DNA from: an uncultured Saprospirales bacterium
GTDB taxonomy: Bacteria; Bacteroidota; Bacteroidia; Chitinophagales; Saprospiraceae
DNA: 42,772 nucleotides
NCBI GenBank assembly: GCA_937864265.1
Contig: CALMIR010000111.1
Location: 1 to 42,772 of the forward strand
Direction of reading: 5' to 3'
Shown here: positions 17,018 to 26,960 of the stretch, one piece after another
How positions within the stretch are numbered: the first letter of the stretch is position 1
How the letters are laid out: each line of letters starts with the position of its first letter
The notes under the pieces: model-generated
Databases searched by the model: none
Told to the model about the DNA's origin: nothing
What the model saw: only the letters and a program-made list of their open reading frames with translations
Position numbers and translations under genes: made by a program

Positions 17018-17345
17018 AATTGAAATGAAAAATGTTTTCTATTCAAATATAAGGCGTATCATGGAATTGGTGCGGAAAAAGAGGTGTTTAATTTTACTTA
17101 TTTAACATAATATAAATTATAGGCAACAAATATTGAATGACTATCGCGATCTTCTTTTGGTATATACAAGAGAAAACTTGGCTTCTTGCAAAATTAAGGA
17201 CTATCTGACGATCTGAATTGCGCCATTTACTTTGTTGCCTTTTCTCGTTTCAGTCAGCCCATCCTTTTTGTTCATCAATCGCTCTTTTTTTGCAAAAAAC
17301 CCACTACATTTGTCACTTTCCTGCTCAACAAACACCGTTTCAATT
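17018..17345. other. Intergenic region before the acyl-CoA carboxylase operon
   Basis: A divergent, AT-rich stretch of 328 bp. It contains a TACATTTG -7-like box at 17305-17312 pointing toward the carboxylase operon. A frame upstream of 17346 is open from a TTG at 17232, but it covers this promoter-like box and encodes a non-conserved-looking leader. I see no gene, RNA or repeat here. Confidence 0.5.
17305..17312 (+). promoter_or_regulatory. -7 element before the acyl-CoA carboxylase operon
   Basis: TACATTTG fits TAnnTTTG, 33 nt before the ATG at 17346. The -33 box at normal spacing is not clear; a TTTTTG run sits closer than usual. Confidence 0.4.
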
Positions 17346-17822
17346 ATGATTTATCAGGTGATGATCAACAACAGCCCAATAGAAATTGACGACAATGAAC
17401 TAGATGAATTAGAATTGATCCCCGTCCCCAATGGCGAGTGGCACGCCTTGCTGAATAACCAATCCTACAAAATCAATGTATTACAGGCTGATTTACAGAA
17501 CAAAGTGCTGACAATCACATTAAATGGTCAGGAATATCATCTAAAAATTGAAGACGAATACGATCAATTGTTGCGAAAAATGGGTTTCAGCACCAAAATC
17601 AAGCACCAGATCAAGCAGATCAAGGCGCCCATGCCTGGCCTGATTTTAGATATAATGATTGAGCCAGGCAATGCTATTACCAAAGGCACGCCTTTGCTCA
17701 TACTGGAAGCCATGAAAATGGAGAATGTCATCAAATCAGAAGGTGACGGCATCGTGAAAAATATTGTAGCCAATAAAGGCCAAACCGTTGATAAGGGGCA
17801 GATACTCCTTGAACTCGACTGA
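17346..17822 (+). CDS. Biotin carboxyl carrier subunit of acyl-CoA carboxylase
   Basis: A 158-residue protein. The C-terminal biotinyl domain (about 92-158) holds APMPGLI (94-100) and the biotinylation motif EAMKMEN with Lys124 as acceptor. The N-terminal part resembles the BT/linker domain of propionyl-CoA carboxylase alpha chains rather than AccB of fatty-acid synthesis, so this carrier probably serves a propionyl/acyl-CoA carboxylase. The ATG at 17346 is preferred over an in-frame TTG at 17232 because the family begins near MIYQVMINN and the longer form would overlap the promoter. It is followed 17 bp on by the biotin carboxylase gene, in one operon. Confidence 0.92.
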   Translation: MIYQVMINNSPIEIDDNELDELELIPVPNGEWHALLNNQSYKINVLQADLQNKVLTITLNGQEYHLKIEDEYDQLLRKMGFSTKIKHQIKQIKAPMPGLILDIMIEPGNAITKGTPLLILEAMKMENVIKSEGDGIVKNIVANKGQTVDKGQILLELD

Positions 17823-17839
17823 GTAAAACCATTAGGTGC

Positions 17840-19315
17840 ATGAAAAAAATTTTAATTGCCAACAGAGGTGAAATAGCGCTGCGTGTGATGCGTACTGCCC
17901 GGAAGATGGGCATAAAAACTGTCGCCGTCTATTCTGAGGCGGACAGAAAATCGCCCCATGTACGATTTGCTGATGAGGCCGTATTATTAGGGCCAGCCCC
18001 ATCTAACCAATCCTATTTGGATATGAACAAGGTTCTGGCTGCTGCAACTAGTACCCAAGCTACAGCCATCCATCCGGGCTATGGTTTTTTAAGTGAAAAC
18101 GCAGTATTTGCCCAAATGGTAGAGGAAAAAGGTATTACTTTTATAGGCCCCCGACCACATGCCATTCGGATCATGGGCAGCAAACTGGCTGCTAAGGAAG
18201 CCGTGAAAGCGTACCAAATTCCGATGGTACCGGGCATTGAAAAAGCCATCACCGATGTAGAATTGGCTAAAAAAATAGCGCTGGAAATCGGGTTTCCCAT
18301 ACTGATTAAAGCTTCTGCAGGTGGCGGCGGAAAAGGTATGCGTATTGTTCACAACTTAGAAGAATTGCCAGATCAAATGGCAAGGGCCATCAGCGAGGCT
18401 ACCTCCGCTTTTGGAGATGGCTCGGTTTTTATAGAAAAATATGTTTCATCGCCTCGACACATTGAGATTCAAGTCCTAGCAGATTCACATGGCCATGTAG
18501 TGCATTTATTTGAACGTGAGTGCAGCATTCAGCGTAGGCATCAGAAAGTCATAGAAGAAGCGCCATCGGCCGTATTAAGCCCCGAATTGAGGGCAAAAAT
18601 GGGCGCTGCTGCTGTTGATGTTGCCAAAGCTTGTGATTACTTAGGGGCTGGAACAGTGGAGTTTTTACTCGACGATCAGCACAATTTTTATTTCCTCGAA
18701 ATGAATACGCGCCTCCAAGTGGAGCATCCGGTTACGGAAATGATTACAGGCATTGACCTGGTGGAACAGCAGATAAGGGTCGCCAGAGGAGAAAAACTCT
18801 CGTTTACTCAAGAGGATTTGAAAATAAGGGGACACGCACTAGAATTAAGGGTTTATGCGGAAGATCCGCTAGACAATTTTATGCCCAGCATCGGTCGATT
18901 AGAGCAATATCAACGTCCGGAAGGTATCGGCATACGTGTGGACGATGGCTACGAAGCAGGCATGGACATTCCTATTTATTACGATCCCATGATTGCTAAA
19001 CTGATTACATATGGCAGTAACCGGGAGGAAGCCATTCAGTTGATGAACGATGCCATCCAAAATTACAAAATTGAAGGCCCTGCCACTACCCTACCCTTTG
19101 GAAGATTTGTCTGCGAACACGAAGCTTTCACTTCCGGGCAGTTTGATACCCATTTTGTCAAGAATTATTATACCCCTGAGCAAATAAAAGCCAGGGAATT
19201 AGCAGAACAACAAGCTGCAGCAGCTATTGGATTGAAATTGTTTTTGGAAAAACGGAAAACGCTTAAAATTGTCGAAAACGGACATTCCAACTGGAAAACC
19301 AGGCGATTGTGCTAA
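17840..19315 (+). CDS. accC: Biotin carboxylase subunit of acyl-CoA carboxylase
   Basis: A 491-residue ATP-grasp enzyme that carboxylates biotin on the carrier subunit using ATP and bicarbonate. Hallmarks are KILIANRGEIALRVMRTA at the N-terminus, HPGYGFLSEN (about 75-84), the glycine-rich ATP loop KASAGGGGKGMR (about 156-167), ERECSIQRRHQKVIEEAPS (about 228-246) and EMNTRLQVEHPVTEMITG (about 286-303). The C-terminus carries about 40 extra residues beyond the AccC core. It lies between carrier and carboxyltransferase genes with gaps of 17 and 12 bp, so the three make one complex. Confidence 0.95.
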   Translation: MKKILIANRGEIALRVMRTARKMGIKTVAVYSEADRKSPHVRFADEAVLLGPAPSNQSYLDMNKVLAAATSTQATAIHPGYGFLSENAVFAQMVEEKGITFIGPRPHAIRIMGSKLAAKEAVKAYQIPMVPGIEKAITDVELAKKIALEIGFPILIKASAGGGGKGMRIVHNLEELPDQMARAISEATSAFGDGSVFIEKYVSSPRHIEIQVLADSHGHVVHLFERECSIQRRHQKVIEEAPSAVLSPELRAKMGAAAVDVAKACDYLGAGTVEFLLDDQHNFYFLEMNTRLQVEHPVTEMITGIDLVEQQIRVARGEKLSFTQEDLKIRGHALELRVYAEDPLDNFMPSIGRLEQYQRPEGIGIRVDDGYEAGMDIPIYYDPMIAKLITYGSNREEAIQLMNDAIQNYKIEGPATTLPFGRFVCEHEAFTSGQFDTHFVKNYYTPEQIKARELAEQQAAAAIGLKLFLEKRKTLKIVENGHSNWKTRRLC

Positions 19316-19327
19316 AAGGACTTAACC

Positions 19328-20869
19328 ATGACGGAAAAGACTACGCTTTTACTCGATAAAATACAACAGGCTCACTTAGGCGGCGGCCAGCAACGCATTG
19401 ATAAGCAACACAGTAGCAGCAAGCTAACCGCTCGCGAGCGCATCCATATTCTTTTGGATGATGACAGCTTTGAAGAAATCGGCATCCTGGTTACCCACCG
19501 CACCAGTGATTTCGATATGGAAAAAGAAATCTATTACGGAGATGGCGTAGTAACAGGCTATGGCACCATCAATGGCCGGTTAGTTTATGTTTTTGCCCAG
19601 GATTTTACTGTTTTTGGAGGCTCCCTTTCGGAAACCCACGCAGAAAAAATATGCAAAATCATGGATTTGGCCATGAAAACGGGCAAGCCCCTCATCGGTT
19701 TGAACGACAGCGGTGGTGCCAGAATACAAGAAGGTGTGCGATCGCTTGGCGGCTATGCAGATATATTTTACAGAAATGTGATGGCCTCTGGTGTTATTCC
19801 ACAAATTTCAGCCATCATGGGGCCTTGTGCCGGTGGCGCGGTTTATTCTCCTGCCATCACCGATTTTACCATTATGGTAGAGCATTCCAGCTATATGTTT
19901 GTGACAGGGCCCAATGTGGTAAAAACCGTTACCAACGAAACGGTTAGTGCAGAAGAATTAGGCGGAGCGCACACCCACGCCACCAAGTCGGGCGTAACGC
20001 ACCTGACAGCTACCAACGACTTGGACTGCCTCGAAAAAATAAGGCTATTGATGGGGTATTTGCCTCAAAACTGCGAGGATAGCCCCCCTACCCTGCCTTT
20101 TACCCCTGGCGATGAGATCCGTGAAGTCCTTAGCGACATTGTACCGGACAACCCCAACCAGCCCTACGATATGCGAGCAATCATTGCTGGCATTTGTGAT
20201 GCAGAGTCTTTTTTGGAAATCCACGAAGAATTTGCTGAAAACATTGTGGTGGGTTTTGCCCGTATAGCAGGTAGAAGCATTGGTGTTATTGCCAACCAAC
20301 CCATGAGTCTTGCTGGCTGTTTGGATGTCAATAGCTCCCGAAAAGGGGCGCGCTTTACCCGTTTTTGCGACTGCTTTAATATTCCCTTGCTCGTACTCGT
20401 GGATGTACCGGGTTTTTTACCAGGCACGGATCAGGAGTGGAGCGGCATTATTGTCAATGGTGCCAAATTATTGTACGCCCTTAGTGAAGCTACCGTTCCT
20501 CGGGTATCTGTCATCACCCGCAAAGCCTATGGAGGGGCTTATGATGTAATGAATTCCAAGCACATCGGGGCAGACATGAACTTTGCTTGGCCCAGCGCCG
20601 AGATTGCTGTGATGGGAGCAAAGGGAGCGAGCGAAATCATTTTCCGTAAGGAAATACAGGCGGCTGAAAACCCGGTGGCCAAGCTATCCGAAAAAGAACA
20701 GGAGTATGCCGATAAATTCGCCAACCCCTACCAGGCAGCCCAGCGAGGTTTTATCGATGAGGTAATCCTCCCGAAAGAAACCAGAAGAAAGCTGATCAAA
20801 GCCTTTGCTATGCTGGAAAATAAAGTCGTGAATTTGCCAAAAAAGAAGCACGGAAATATACCTTTGTGA
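19328..20869 (+). CDS. pccB: Acyl-CoA (propionyl-CoA) carboxylase beta subunit
   Basis: A 513-residue carboxyltransferase of the PccB type: both crotonase-like halves are fused. Visible are [21 protein letters not shown], the first-half acyl-CoA-binding glycine pair [16 protein letters not shown] (about 127-142) and [15 protein letters not shown], and in the second half [22 protein letters not shown] and [16 protein letters not shown]. It transfers the carboxyl group from biotin to an acyl-CoA, most likely propionyl-CoA to give methylmalonyl-CoA, which feeds into succinyl-CoA. Acetyl-CoA as substrate cannot be excluded. It is third in a tight operon; malic enzyme follows 49 bp later. Confidence 0.93.
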   Translation: MTEKTTLLLDKIQQAHLGGGQQRIDKQHSSSKLTARERIHILLDDDSFEEIGILVTHRTSDFDMEKEIYYGDGVVTGYGTINGRLVYVFAQDFTVFGGSLSETHAEKICKIMDLAMKTGKPLIGLNDSGGARIQEGVRSLGGYADIFYRNVMASGVIPQISAIMGPCAGGAVYSPAITDFTIMVEHSSYMFVTGPNVVKTVTNETVSAEELGGAHTHATKSGVTHLTATNDLDCLEKIRLLMGYLPQNCEDSPPTLPFTPGDEIREVLSDIVPDNPNQPYDMRAIIAGICDAESFLEIHEEFAENIVVGFARIAGRSIGVIANQPMSLAGCLDVNSSRKGARFTRFCDCFNIPLLVLVDVPGFLPGTDQEWSGIIVNGAKLLYALSEATVPRVSVITRKAYGGAYDVMNSKHIGADMNFAWPSAEIAVMGAKGASEIIFRKEIQAAENPVAKLSEKEQEYADKFANPYQAAQRGFIDEVILPKETRRKLIKAFAMLENKVVNLPKKKHGNIPL

Positions 20870-20918
20870 ACCAAATTTTGAATCAACTACTTTGTCCCAC
20901 TTTTATTCCTAACCAACC

Positions 20919-23207
20919 ATGGATAGAAAATCGCTCAAGGAAGAAGCCTTACAGTACCACGCCAAAGGACGCCCCGGTAAGATAGAAGTTATACCCAGTA
21001 AAGAAACGGCCAATCAGCGGGATTTGTCGCTCGCCTATTCACCAGGTGTAGCAGAACCATGCCTGGCCATTGCCCAGGATTTAAGCCAGGTTTACAACTA
21101 TACAGCCAAAGGAAACTTGGTAGCCGTCATTAGCAATGGTACAGCAGTGCTTGGCTTGGGCGATATTGGCCCTGAAGCTGGCAAGCCAGTTATGGAAGGC
21201 AAAGGGCTGTTGTTTAAGATATACGCCGATATCGATTGCTTCGACCTCGAGCTGAATACCAAAAATGTAGATGAATTTGTCCGCACCGTCAAAATTCTGG
21301 AGCCCACTTTTGGAGGCATCAATCTGGAAGATATTTCCGCACCGGATTGCTTTGAAATCGAAGAGCGGCTCAAGAAAGAATTGAACATACCCGTCATGCA
21401 CGACGATCAGCACGGGACAGCAATTATAAGCGGTGCGGCTTTGCAGAATGCGCTAGAGTTGGTTGGCAAAGACATAGCAAAAGCCAAAATTGTAGTCAAC
21501 GGGGCTGGTGCTTCCGCTATTTCCTGCACCCGTATCTACATCGCACTGGGTGCCAAAAAGGAAAATGTGTTCATGTTTGATTCCAAGGGCTTGATCCATC
21601 CTGATCGCCACGATTTGGATGGCAAAAAACCTGAATTCATCAATGGGTCATTGCCCGCACACACTTCTTTGTCTGAAGCACTGCAAGGAGCGGATGTATT
21701 CATAGGATTATCCAAAGGGAACGTTCTCAATCAGGATATGATCAAAGGAATGGCAGCAGATTGCATTATTTTTGCCATGGCCAACCCTACCCCGGAAATA
21801 AGCTACGAAGACGCCACTACCGCCCGCCCGGATTGTATCATGGCAACCGGACGTTCGGATTATCCTAATCAGGTCAATAATGTATTGGGGTTTCCTTTTA
21901 TTTTTCGAGGAGCATTGGATGTGCGTGCTTCCGAAATTAATGAAGCGATGAAGCTGGCTGCTGTAAAGGCACTAGCCGATTTGGCAAAAAAACCTGTTCC
22001 TGATATTGTCAACCTGGCCTATGGTAATGTTGACCTTGCTTTTGGTAAAGACTATATCATTCCCAAGCCCGTCGATCCCCGTTTGATTACCACTGTGGCG
22101 CCTGCGGTCGCCCAAGCGGCCATGGAAAGCGGGGTAGCACAACACCCCATCAAAGACTGGGAAGTGTACAAACAAGAGTTGGCCAAAAGGATGGGCAACG
22201 ACAACGCCATTTCGAAAATCATCGTCACTAAGGCTCGACAGGATGTCAAACGAGTGGTGTTTGTAGATGCCGAAAATGTCTCAGTGTTGAAAGCAGCACA
22301 GGTAGTTTTGGAAGAAAAAATTGCTTTTCCCATATTGCTTGGGAATGTAGAACGGGTTCATCACCTGATGGAGGAACACCACATCAGCATTCCCAATGTG
22401 CGTATCATCGACCCCAAACAGCCCAAAAATGAAGAAGAAATCGAGGTTTTCAAACTATACAAAAATCATTTTTATGAAAAACGGCACCGCAAAGGGCTAA
22501 CCCAGTTTGAGGCTGATGACTTGCTTCAGAATAGGAATTACTACGGTGCGATGATGGTAGAAATGGGCGATGCAGACGCCATGATCGGCGGATTAACCCA
22601 AAAATTCCCCTATACCGTCAAACCAGCCTTACAGATCATTGGCTCGAAACCAGGCGTCAAGAAAGTGGCGGGCATGCATATATTGCTCACCAAAGAAGGC
22701 CCACTGTTTTTGGCCGATACGACCATCAATCACCATTTGTCACCGGATGATTTGGCCGATATTGCCGAATTGGTAGCCGAAGAAGTGGAAACGCTCAATG
22801 TAAAACCGCGAATCGCCTTTGTCACCTACTCCAATTTTGGTTCTGTGCCCAAGGGGGAATCTGCCATGATGATGCGCGAGGCGACCCGGATCATGCACCA
22901 AAGGCATCCCGATTGGATCGTGGATGGGGAAATGCAAGTACACATGGCTTTGAATACCGAAATTTTAAGCCAGTTTTATCCTTTTTCAAAACTGAATGGC
23001 CATCGGGCTAACGTTCTAATTTTCCCCAACCTCTCATCGGCCAATATTTCTTACAACCTGCTCAGCCAGGCTGCCAATATGTACATGATAGGGCCGGTGC
23101 TATTGGGTATGAAAAAATCAGTCCACATCTTACAATTGGGGGCCAGCGTGCGACAAATTGTGGACATGGTGGGTATTGCCGCTATTGACGCGCAGCGAAA
23201 GCAATAG
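20919..23207 (+). CDS. maeB: NADP-dependent malic enzyme fused to phosphotransacetylase domain
   Basis: A 762-residue MaeB-type protein. The N-terminal malic enzyme (about 1-425) has [15 protein letters not shown] (33-47), the metal/substrate segment [17 protein letters not shown] (about 159-175) and NAD(P)-binding [12 protein letters not shown]. The C-terminal part (about 430-762) resembles phosphotransacetylase ([26 protein letters not shown] and [16 protein letters not shown]), which in these fusions senses acetyl-CoA rather than catalysing. It converts malate to pyruvate with NADPH release. It is 49 bp after pccB on the same strand and may be co-transcribed. Confidence 0.95.
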   Translation: MDRKSLKEEALQYHAKGRPGKIEVIPSKETANQRDLSLAYSPGVAEPCLAIAQDLSQVYNYTAKGNLVAVISNGTAVLGLGDIGPEAGKPVMEGKGLLFKIYADIDCFDLELNTKNVDEFVRTVKILEPTFGGINLEDISAPDCFEIEERLKKELNIPVMHDDQHGTAIISGAALQNALELVGKDIAKAKIVVNGAGASAISCTRIYIALGAKKENVFMFDSKGLIHPDRHDLDGKKPEFINGSLPAHTSLSEALQGADVFIGLSKGNVLNQDMIKGMAADCIIFAMANPTPEISYEDATTARPDCIMATGRSDYPNQVNNVLGFPFIFRGALDVRASEINEAMKLAAVKALADLAKKPVPDIVNLAYGNVDLAFGKDYIIPKPVDPRLITTVAPAVAQAAMESGVAQHPIKDWEVYKQELAKRMGNDNAISKIIVTKARQDVKRVVFVDAENVSVLKAAQVVLEEKIAFPILLGNVERVHHLMEEHHISIPNVRIIDPKQPKNEEEIEVFKLYKNHFYEKRHRKGLTQFEADDLLQNRNYYGAMMVEMGDADAMIGGLTQKFPYTVKPALQIIGSKPGVKKVAGMHILLTKEGPLFLADTTINHHLSPDDLADIAELVAEEVETLNVKPRIAFVTYSNFGSVPKGESAMMMREATRIMHQRHPDWIVDGEMQVHMALNTEILSQFYPFSKLNGHRANVLIFPNLSSANISYNLLSQAANMYMIGPVLLGMKKSVHILQLGASVRQIVDMVGIAAIDAQRKQ

Positions 23208-23216
23208 TTTCAGCCC

Positions 23217-24482
23217 TTATCGGATAACGGCTAATGCTCGTCCTTCGAGTTTTTTTCCGATTAGGTGAGAATTGCGGGATTTAGACAACACCGAGTTTTC
23301 AGCGTATTCCCAAGTTTCTATTGGGCTAAATACGGTAAGGTCTGCTTTTTGGCCAACTCCGATGCTGGATTTCGGCAATCCAAATATTTCGCGAGGACAA
23401 ATGGCCAAAGACTGCACCAGCAGTTCATCAGAAATATCTTTACCCAACCAGGTTTTACAAGCGGCATAAACCGTTTCTAGTCCGATAGCTCCAAAACTAG
23501 CGTAGGTGAATTCCAATTTCTTATTTTCTTCTTCCATCGGTATGTGGTTGGCGCTCAGTACGTCAATTACACCATCCTGCAAGCCCCTGATCAAAGCCTG
23601 GCGATCGACTTCTGATCGCAAAGGTGGCAACACTTTCAGATTGCTGTCAAATTCCTGTAAGGCTTCATCTGTTAATAACAGGTTCAATACGGCAACAGAA
23701 GCGGTAACTCGAAGTCCTTTTGCTTTAGCCTGACGCACCATTTCTACAGAACGCGCTGCCGATAAATTACTTAAATGAAGGCGGCTATCTGTGTATTCCA
23801 GAAGCCTCAAATCGCGCTGCACCATAATCTCTTCTGCCATCGCGCTGATCCCTTTCAAGCCTAAGGAAGCCGCCACAATTCCTTCGTGTATCTGCCCTTC
23901 CATCATCAAAGACTGATCCAAAGGTTGGTGCATCACAATACCGTCAACGCTTTTGGCGTATTGCAAAGCTCGCAACATGAGTCCACTGTCTTGAATCGTT
24001 CGCTTGCCATCGGAAAAAGCAATGGCTCCTGCGTGGTGCATATCCATCATTTCGGCAATATCTTTTCCTTCACAGTTTAAGGATATTGCGCCAACAGGGT
24101 ACATCTTTACTGCTAATCCGGCACTTTTATTGATGATATAATTGACCTCCGACTTGGAGTGAATAGCGGGGCTGGTATTGGGCAGACAGAATATGGTGCT
24201 AAAACCTCCCTGTTCAGCTGCATTTGCTGCCGATTCCAAGTCTTCTCGGTGTTCTAGTCCTGGATCACAAACTTGAACGCCGATGTCCACCCAACCCGGA
24301 CTAACTTTGAGTTCTCTGCCTTCAATTTGTGGAAAACTCTGATCGGATATGTGTTGCTCGATCGCTTCTATGACACCATCAACGACCAAAATATCACGCA
24401 CCAAGCCATGATGTGCCGATCGTGCATCCAACACGGTAGCTTGTCTGATGATCATCGTGTTTTTGCTTTGTTTAGGGTTCAT
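23217..24482 (-). CDS. Dihydroorotase homologue lacking catalytic metal ligands (PyrC'-like)
   Basis: A 421-residue amidohydrolase-fold protein clearly homologous to bacterial dihydroorotase (PGWVDIGVQVCDPGLEHREDL, LPPLRSEVDRQALIRGLQDGVIDVLS, FGAIGLET). Key catalytic residues are gone. The metal HxH (expected at 68 and 70) is Gly68-Val-Gln70. The His-rich HxxH-ST segment reads RLHLSNLS (234-241). The TPHH-type segment reads SVAVLNLL. The catalytic DHAPH reads NHIPM (312-316). It is therefore probably inactive, like the PyrC' polypeptides that scaffold aspartate transcarbamoylase in Pseudomonas. The start at 24482 is chosen because its ATG overlaps the upstream stop (ATGA); an in-frame TTG lies at 24509 and another ATG at 24455. 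Confidence 0.88.
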   Translation of the reverse strand: MNPKQSKNTMIIRQATVLDARSAHHGLVRDILVVDGVIEAIEQHISDQSFPQIEGRELKVSPGWVDIGVQVCDPGLEHREDLESAANAAEQGGFSTIFCLPNTSPAIHSKSEVNYIINKSAGLAVKMYPVGAISLNCEGKDIAEMMDMHHAGAIAFSDGKRTIQDSGLMLRALQYAKSVDGIVMHQPLDQSLMMEGQIHEGIVAASLGLKGISAMAEEIMVQRDLRLLEYTDSRLHLSNLSAARSVEMVRQAKAKGLRVTASVAVLNLLLTDEALQEFDSNLKVLPPLRSEVDRQALIRGLQDGVIDVLSANHIPMEEENKKLEFTYASFGAIGLETVYAACKTWLGKDISDELLVQSLAICPREIFGLPKSSIGVGQKADLTVFSPIETWEYAENSVLSKSRNSHLIGKKLEGRALAVIR

Positions 24483-26794
24483 TTTTGTACAGTTTGCGGA
24501 GGATACCAACGGTTGTTGTACCAGACGCCCTCCCCAGTTTTTCGAAATAACGCCGATATTTGATAACGGATCAGCATTTCATCCAGGTATAAGGGTTGCC
24601 CTTGTAACGATTCATTAGAAAAAGAAACCCGGATTTCGGTATCCGATTTTTTGGGAACGAATAAAAATTCCAAAAGCCCCCAACCATTATCCCATGCCTT
24701 TATGACATTCCCCGCCGAAAAATGTAGCGTTTGCAGGCTTTCCCCACTTTTCTCCAATTCTTCCAGCTTAACCCAGGTACGAGGGTACAAATCTTCATTC
24801 AGATACATCCAAATGGAAAACACGTACCATCCTTCAGCTACTTGTTTGGTCAATTGATCAGAAAATACCACATTTTCTTTAGCAAAAGGAACTTGCAGTG
24901 CGCCAGCGCCCAAATATTTTTTTTCTGCCGATAAGCTGTCATACGATTGATAAAAATAGTATTCATCCTCCAATTGGCTAAAAAAAGCACCATGTGGATG
25001 CAGCGACAAAGTATCAACCTCCAAGGTATATCGGATATTTCTTTCTCTTTCAGCAATTCTTGCCTGAAATGCCGATATGGGATGGCGGTACAAACGATGG
25101 GCTTCCGTTTCATGGAGCAATTGTACCCCTTCCAGCAAATGAGCATACTTTTCCTGCTGTTGTTCGTATTCATAATTGGATACCACCAACAAAAGCGGTT
25201 TCTCATTTTTAAAATCATCCAATATGGCCGGTACCCGATAAGGTTCGAATATCAATTCCAATTGCTTGAGGGTTTGCGAAAGCGAAGTGCGGGTGAGCAT
25301 GGCTCCCGTCGAAGGCAACCCCGTTTGAAGCCCCAATATCAGCGAGCGGGGAACCGTTGAACCACTGCCCGCGTACCAGATATTGTCGGATCCGATATTG
25401 TAGTACGGAATGGGCAATATGGCTTGGAGTTCTTTGTAATTGACGCCAGGTATATCGGTATATTGTTGCCCTTTTTCCAGTTCTCGAATGACATCCAAGC
25501 GCAGGTCTTTTTTTGTATTGAAATGCCAAGCTTCGAAAAATAGCATCCCAATAGCCAATACGCCGATAGCAAGCCGCCATTTGGCTTTCTCTATCCATGC
25601 TCCTAGTTCAGCAAATGCAATGACATTCATCGCATAAAAGAACAGCCAGTTAAATCGGCCTACGGAACGAAATTGTTTGAGCGGCCCGGTGTATTCTAGC
25701 AACCATTCCATTCCGGGTATTCCAAAAGGGAGGCTGAAAGAAAACAACAGCAAAACGATGGCACTCCAATAAATTTTGTTCAAAAAAGGCTGATATTCGC
25801 CCCCCGTCTGCACCATTGGCTTTTTAAACAAGCCCGCGATCCATCTGACTAACAGGATCAAAAAAAGCATCCCGGCAACCAACCCTACGTAAGCTTTTCC
25901 TTCAAAATCTGATTCTTGAATTTTTATCCAATGTTGGTCAATCCATTGGAAATGAGGTTGTGTCATAGAGGTAAAAACCCCTTCCCAAATAGATTTATAA
26001 TTAAAAAAGCCCCAAGGCTGATTCGTCCTATCCGTTACGGAATCGCCTGCATACATCCACCAAAAGAAAAAAAGGAGGGGCAAAATAATTTGCAAAGCAT
26101 AGTGCCAAGCATATCGGAAAAGGCGTTTCCAGCCCGGTTTTCGCAAAAAGCCAAAAAGAAAATAAAACGAAACACAAAAGGTGATGATCGCAAAATAGTA
26201 AAAATGGATGAGAGAAAAAATGGTCACCACTACTGCTATCCAGGCACTGTATTTCCAATGTCTGGTTTCATCCAGCCGCATCAACAAGTACATCACCGCA
26301 GGCAAAACAGCGGTATGCCCCAGGCCATAATGGGACCCCATTCGATAGATTTGCGGAGACAAAAAAGTGATTCCAATGGCTGCCAAAATACACCACCATA
26401 CCGGCAGGCCGAGTTTTTCTAATATCAGGAATAAAAACCACGCACAAAGCACTAACGAGATTAGCATAGATAGATGGATGACCAGCTTTGTCCAGGGCGT
26501 GACATCGACGATATAGGTGCTGATTAACTTTAATACATTAGATATAAAAGGTTGTGTGTCAGCAGGTACGACGTGCTCTCCGTAAGGATAATTCATCCCC
26601 TCGTAATGACTGTAAGAGCTATCATGGCGGGCATGGTATTCGACCGTAGCATAGGATTTGAAGCCATCTCCGTATGGTTCTATGACCTTTGTACCACTAA
26701 GATCAAAAAAGCCAGGAAACCGGATTCCGATTAGTAAGCCTACAGCCAATAAGAGTATGATGCGTCCGGTGCTCCGGGAAAGGCTAAAATTCAT
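24479..26794 (-). CDS. Large multi-pass membrane protein, GT-C glycosyltransferase-like
   Basis: A 771-residue protein. The first half (to about 430) is a membrane domain with roughly ten hydrophobic segments (RIILLLAVGLLIGIRF near residue 11; later FFYAMNVIAFAELG and WRLAIGVLAIGMLFFEAWH). After the first segment comes a polar loop with GDGFKSYATVEYHARHD and, further on, YEGMNYPYGEHVVPADTQPF. Such an acidic first loop is typical of GT-C fold, polyprenyl-phosphate-dependent glycosyltransferases, but I cannot name a family. The C-terminal 330 residues are soluble and probably periplasmic. It is the upstream partner of the dihydroorotase homologue (ATGA overlap). The activity is unproven. Confidence 0.7.
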   Translation of the reverse strand: MNFSLSRSTGRIILLLAVGLLIGIRFPGFFDLSGTKVIEPYGDGFKSYATVEYHARHDSSYSHYEGMNYPYGEHVVPADTQPFISNVLKLISTYIVDVTPWTKLVIHLSMLISLVLCAWFLFLILEKLGLPVWWCILAAIGITFLSPQIYRMGSHYGLGHTAVLPAVMYLLMRLDETRHWKYSAWIAVVVTIFSLIHFYYFAIITFCVSFYFLFGFLRKPGWKRLFRYAWHYALQIILPLLFFFWWMYAGDSVTDRTNQPWGFFNYKSIWEGVFTSMTQPHFQWIDQHWIKIQESDFEGKAYVGLVAGMLFLILLVRWIAGLFKKPMVQTGGEYQPFLNKIYWSAIVLLLFSFSLPFGIPGMEWLLEYTGPLKQFRSVGRFNWLFFYAMNVIAFAELGAWIEKAKWRLAIGVLAIGMLFFEAWHFNTKKDLRLDVIRELEKGQQYTDIPGVNYKELQAILPIPYYNIGSDNIWYAGSGSTVPRSLILGLQTGLPSTGAMLTRTSLSQTLKQLELIFEPYRVPAILDDFKNEKPLLLVVSNYEYEQQQEKYAHLLEGVQLLHETEAHRLYRHPISAFQARIAERERNIRYTLEVDTLSLHPHGAFFSQLEDEYYFYQSYDSLSAEKKYLGAGALQVPFAKENVVFSDQLTKQVAEGWYVFSIWMYLNEDLYPRTWVKLEELEKSGESLQTLHFSAGNVIKAWDNGWGLLEFLFVPKKSDTEIRVSFSNESLQGQPLYLDEMLIRYQISALFRKTGEGVWYNNRWYPPQTVQK

Positions 26795-26817
26795 TCCGCT
26801 TTCTTTTCCAATCCGGG

Positions 26818-26825
26818 CAAAGTTA
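26818..26825 (-). promoter_or_regulatory. -7 element for the membrane-protein operon
   Basis: Read on the minus strand, TAACTTTG (inside TATAACTTTG) fits TAnnTTTG and sits 23 nt before the ATG at 26794. No clear -33 box is seen at the usual spacing. Confidence 0.45.
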
Positions 26826-26900
26826 TAGAAAAGCTGTAAAACGGGCGATCATTTTTTCATTACTCCTTGTTGGAAATAAGGCTGGCAATTAGAAAATGCT

Positions 26901-26908
26901 TACCTTTG
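26901..26908 (+). promoter_or_regulatory. -7 element before the SNF2 helicase gene
   Basis: TACCTTTG fits TAnnTTTG, 52 nt before the ATG at 26961. A TTG pair around 26867-26872 is somewhat too far upstream to be a clear -33 box. Confidence 0.45.
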
Positions 26909-26960
26909 TTTCTTATTTCCTGCCAAACAATAACCAACATTTTCTTTCAAAGCAGTACGC

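Noticed and set aside
17232-17345. N-terminal extension of the biotin carrier gene from a TTG
   Set aside because: It would cover the promoter-like TACATTTG box and add a hydrophobic leader unlike the family. The ATG at 17346 gives the normal N-terminus.
23217-24482. Active dihydroorotase (pyrC) call
   Set aside because: The metal-binding and catalytic residues are replaced, so the homologue is listed as probably inactive instead.
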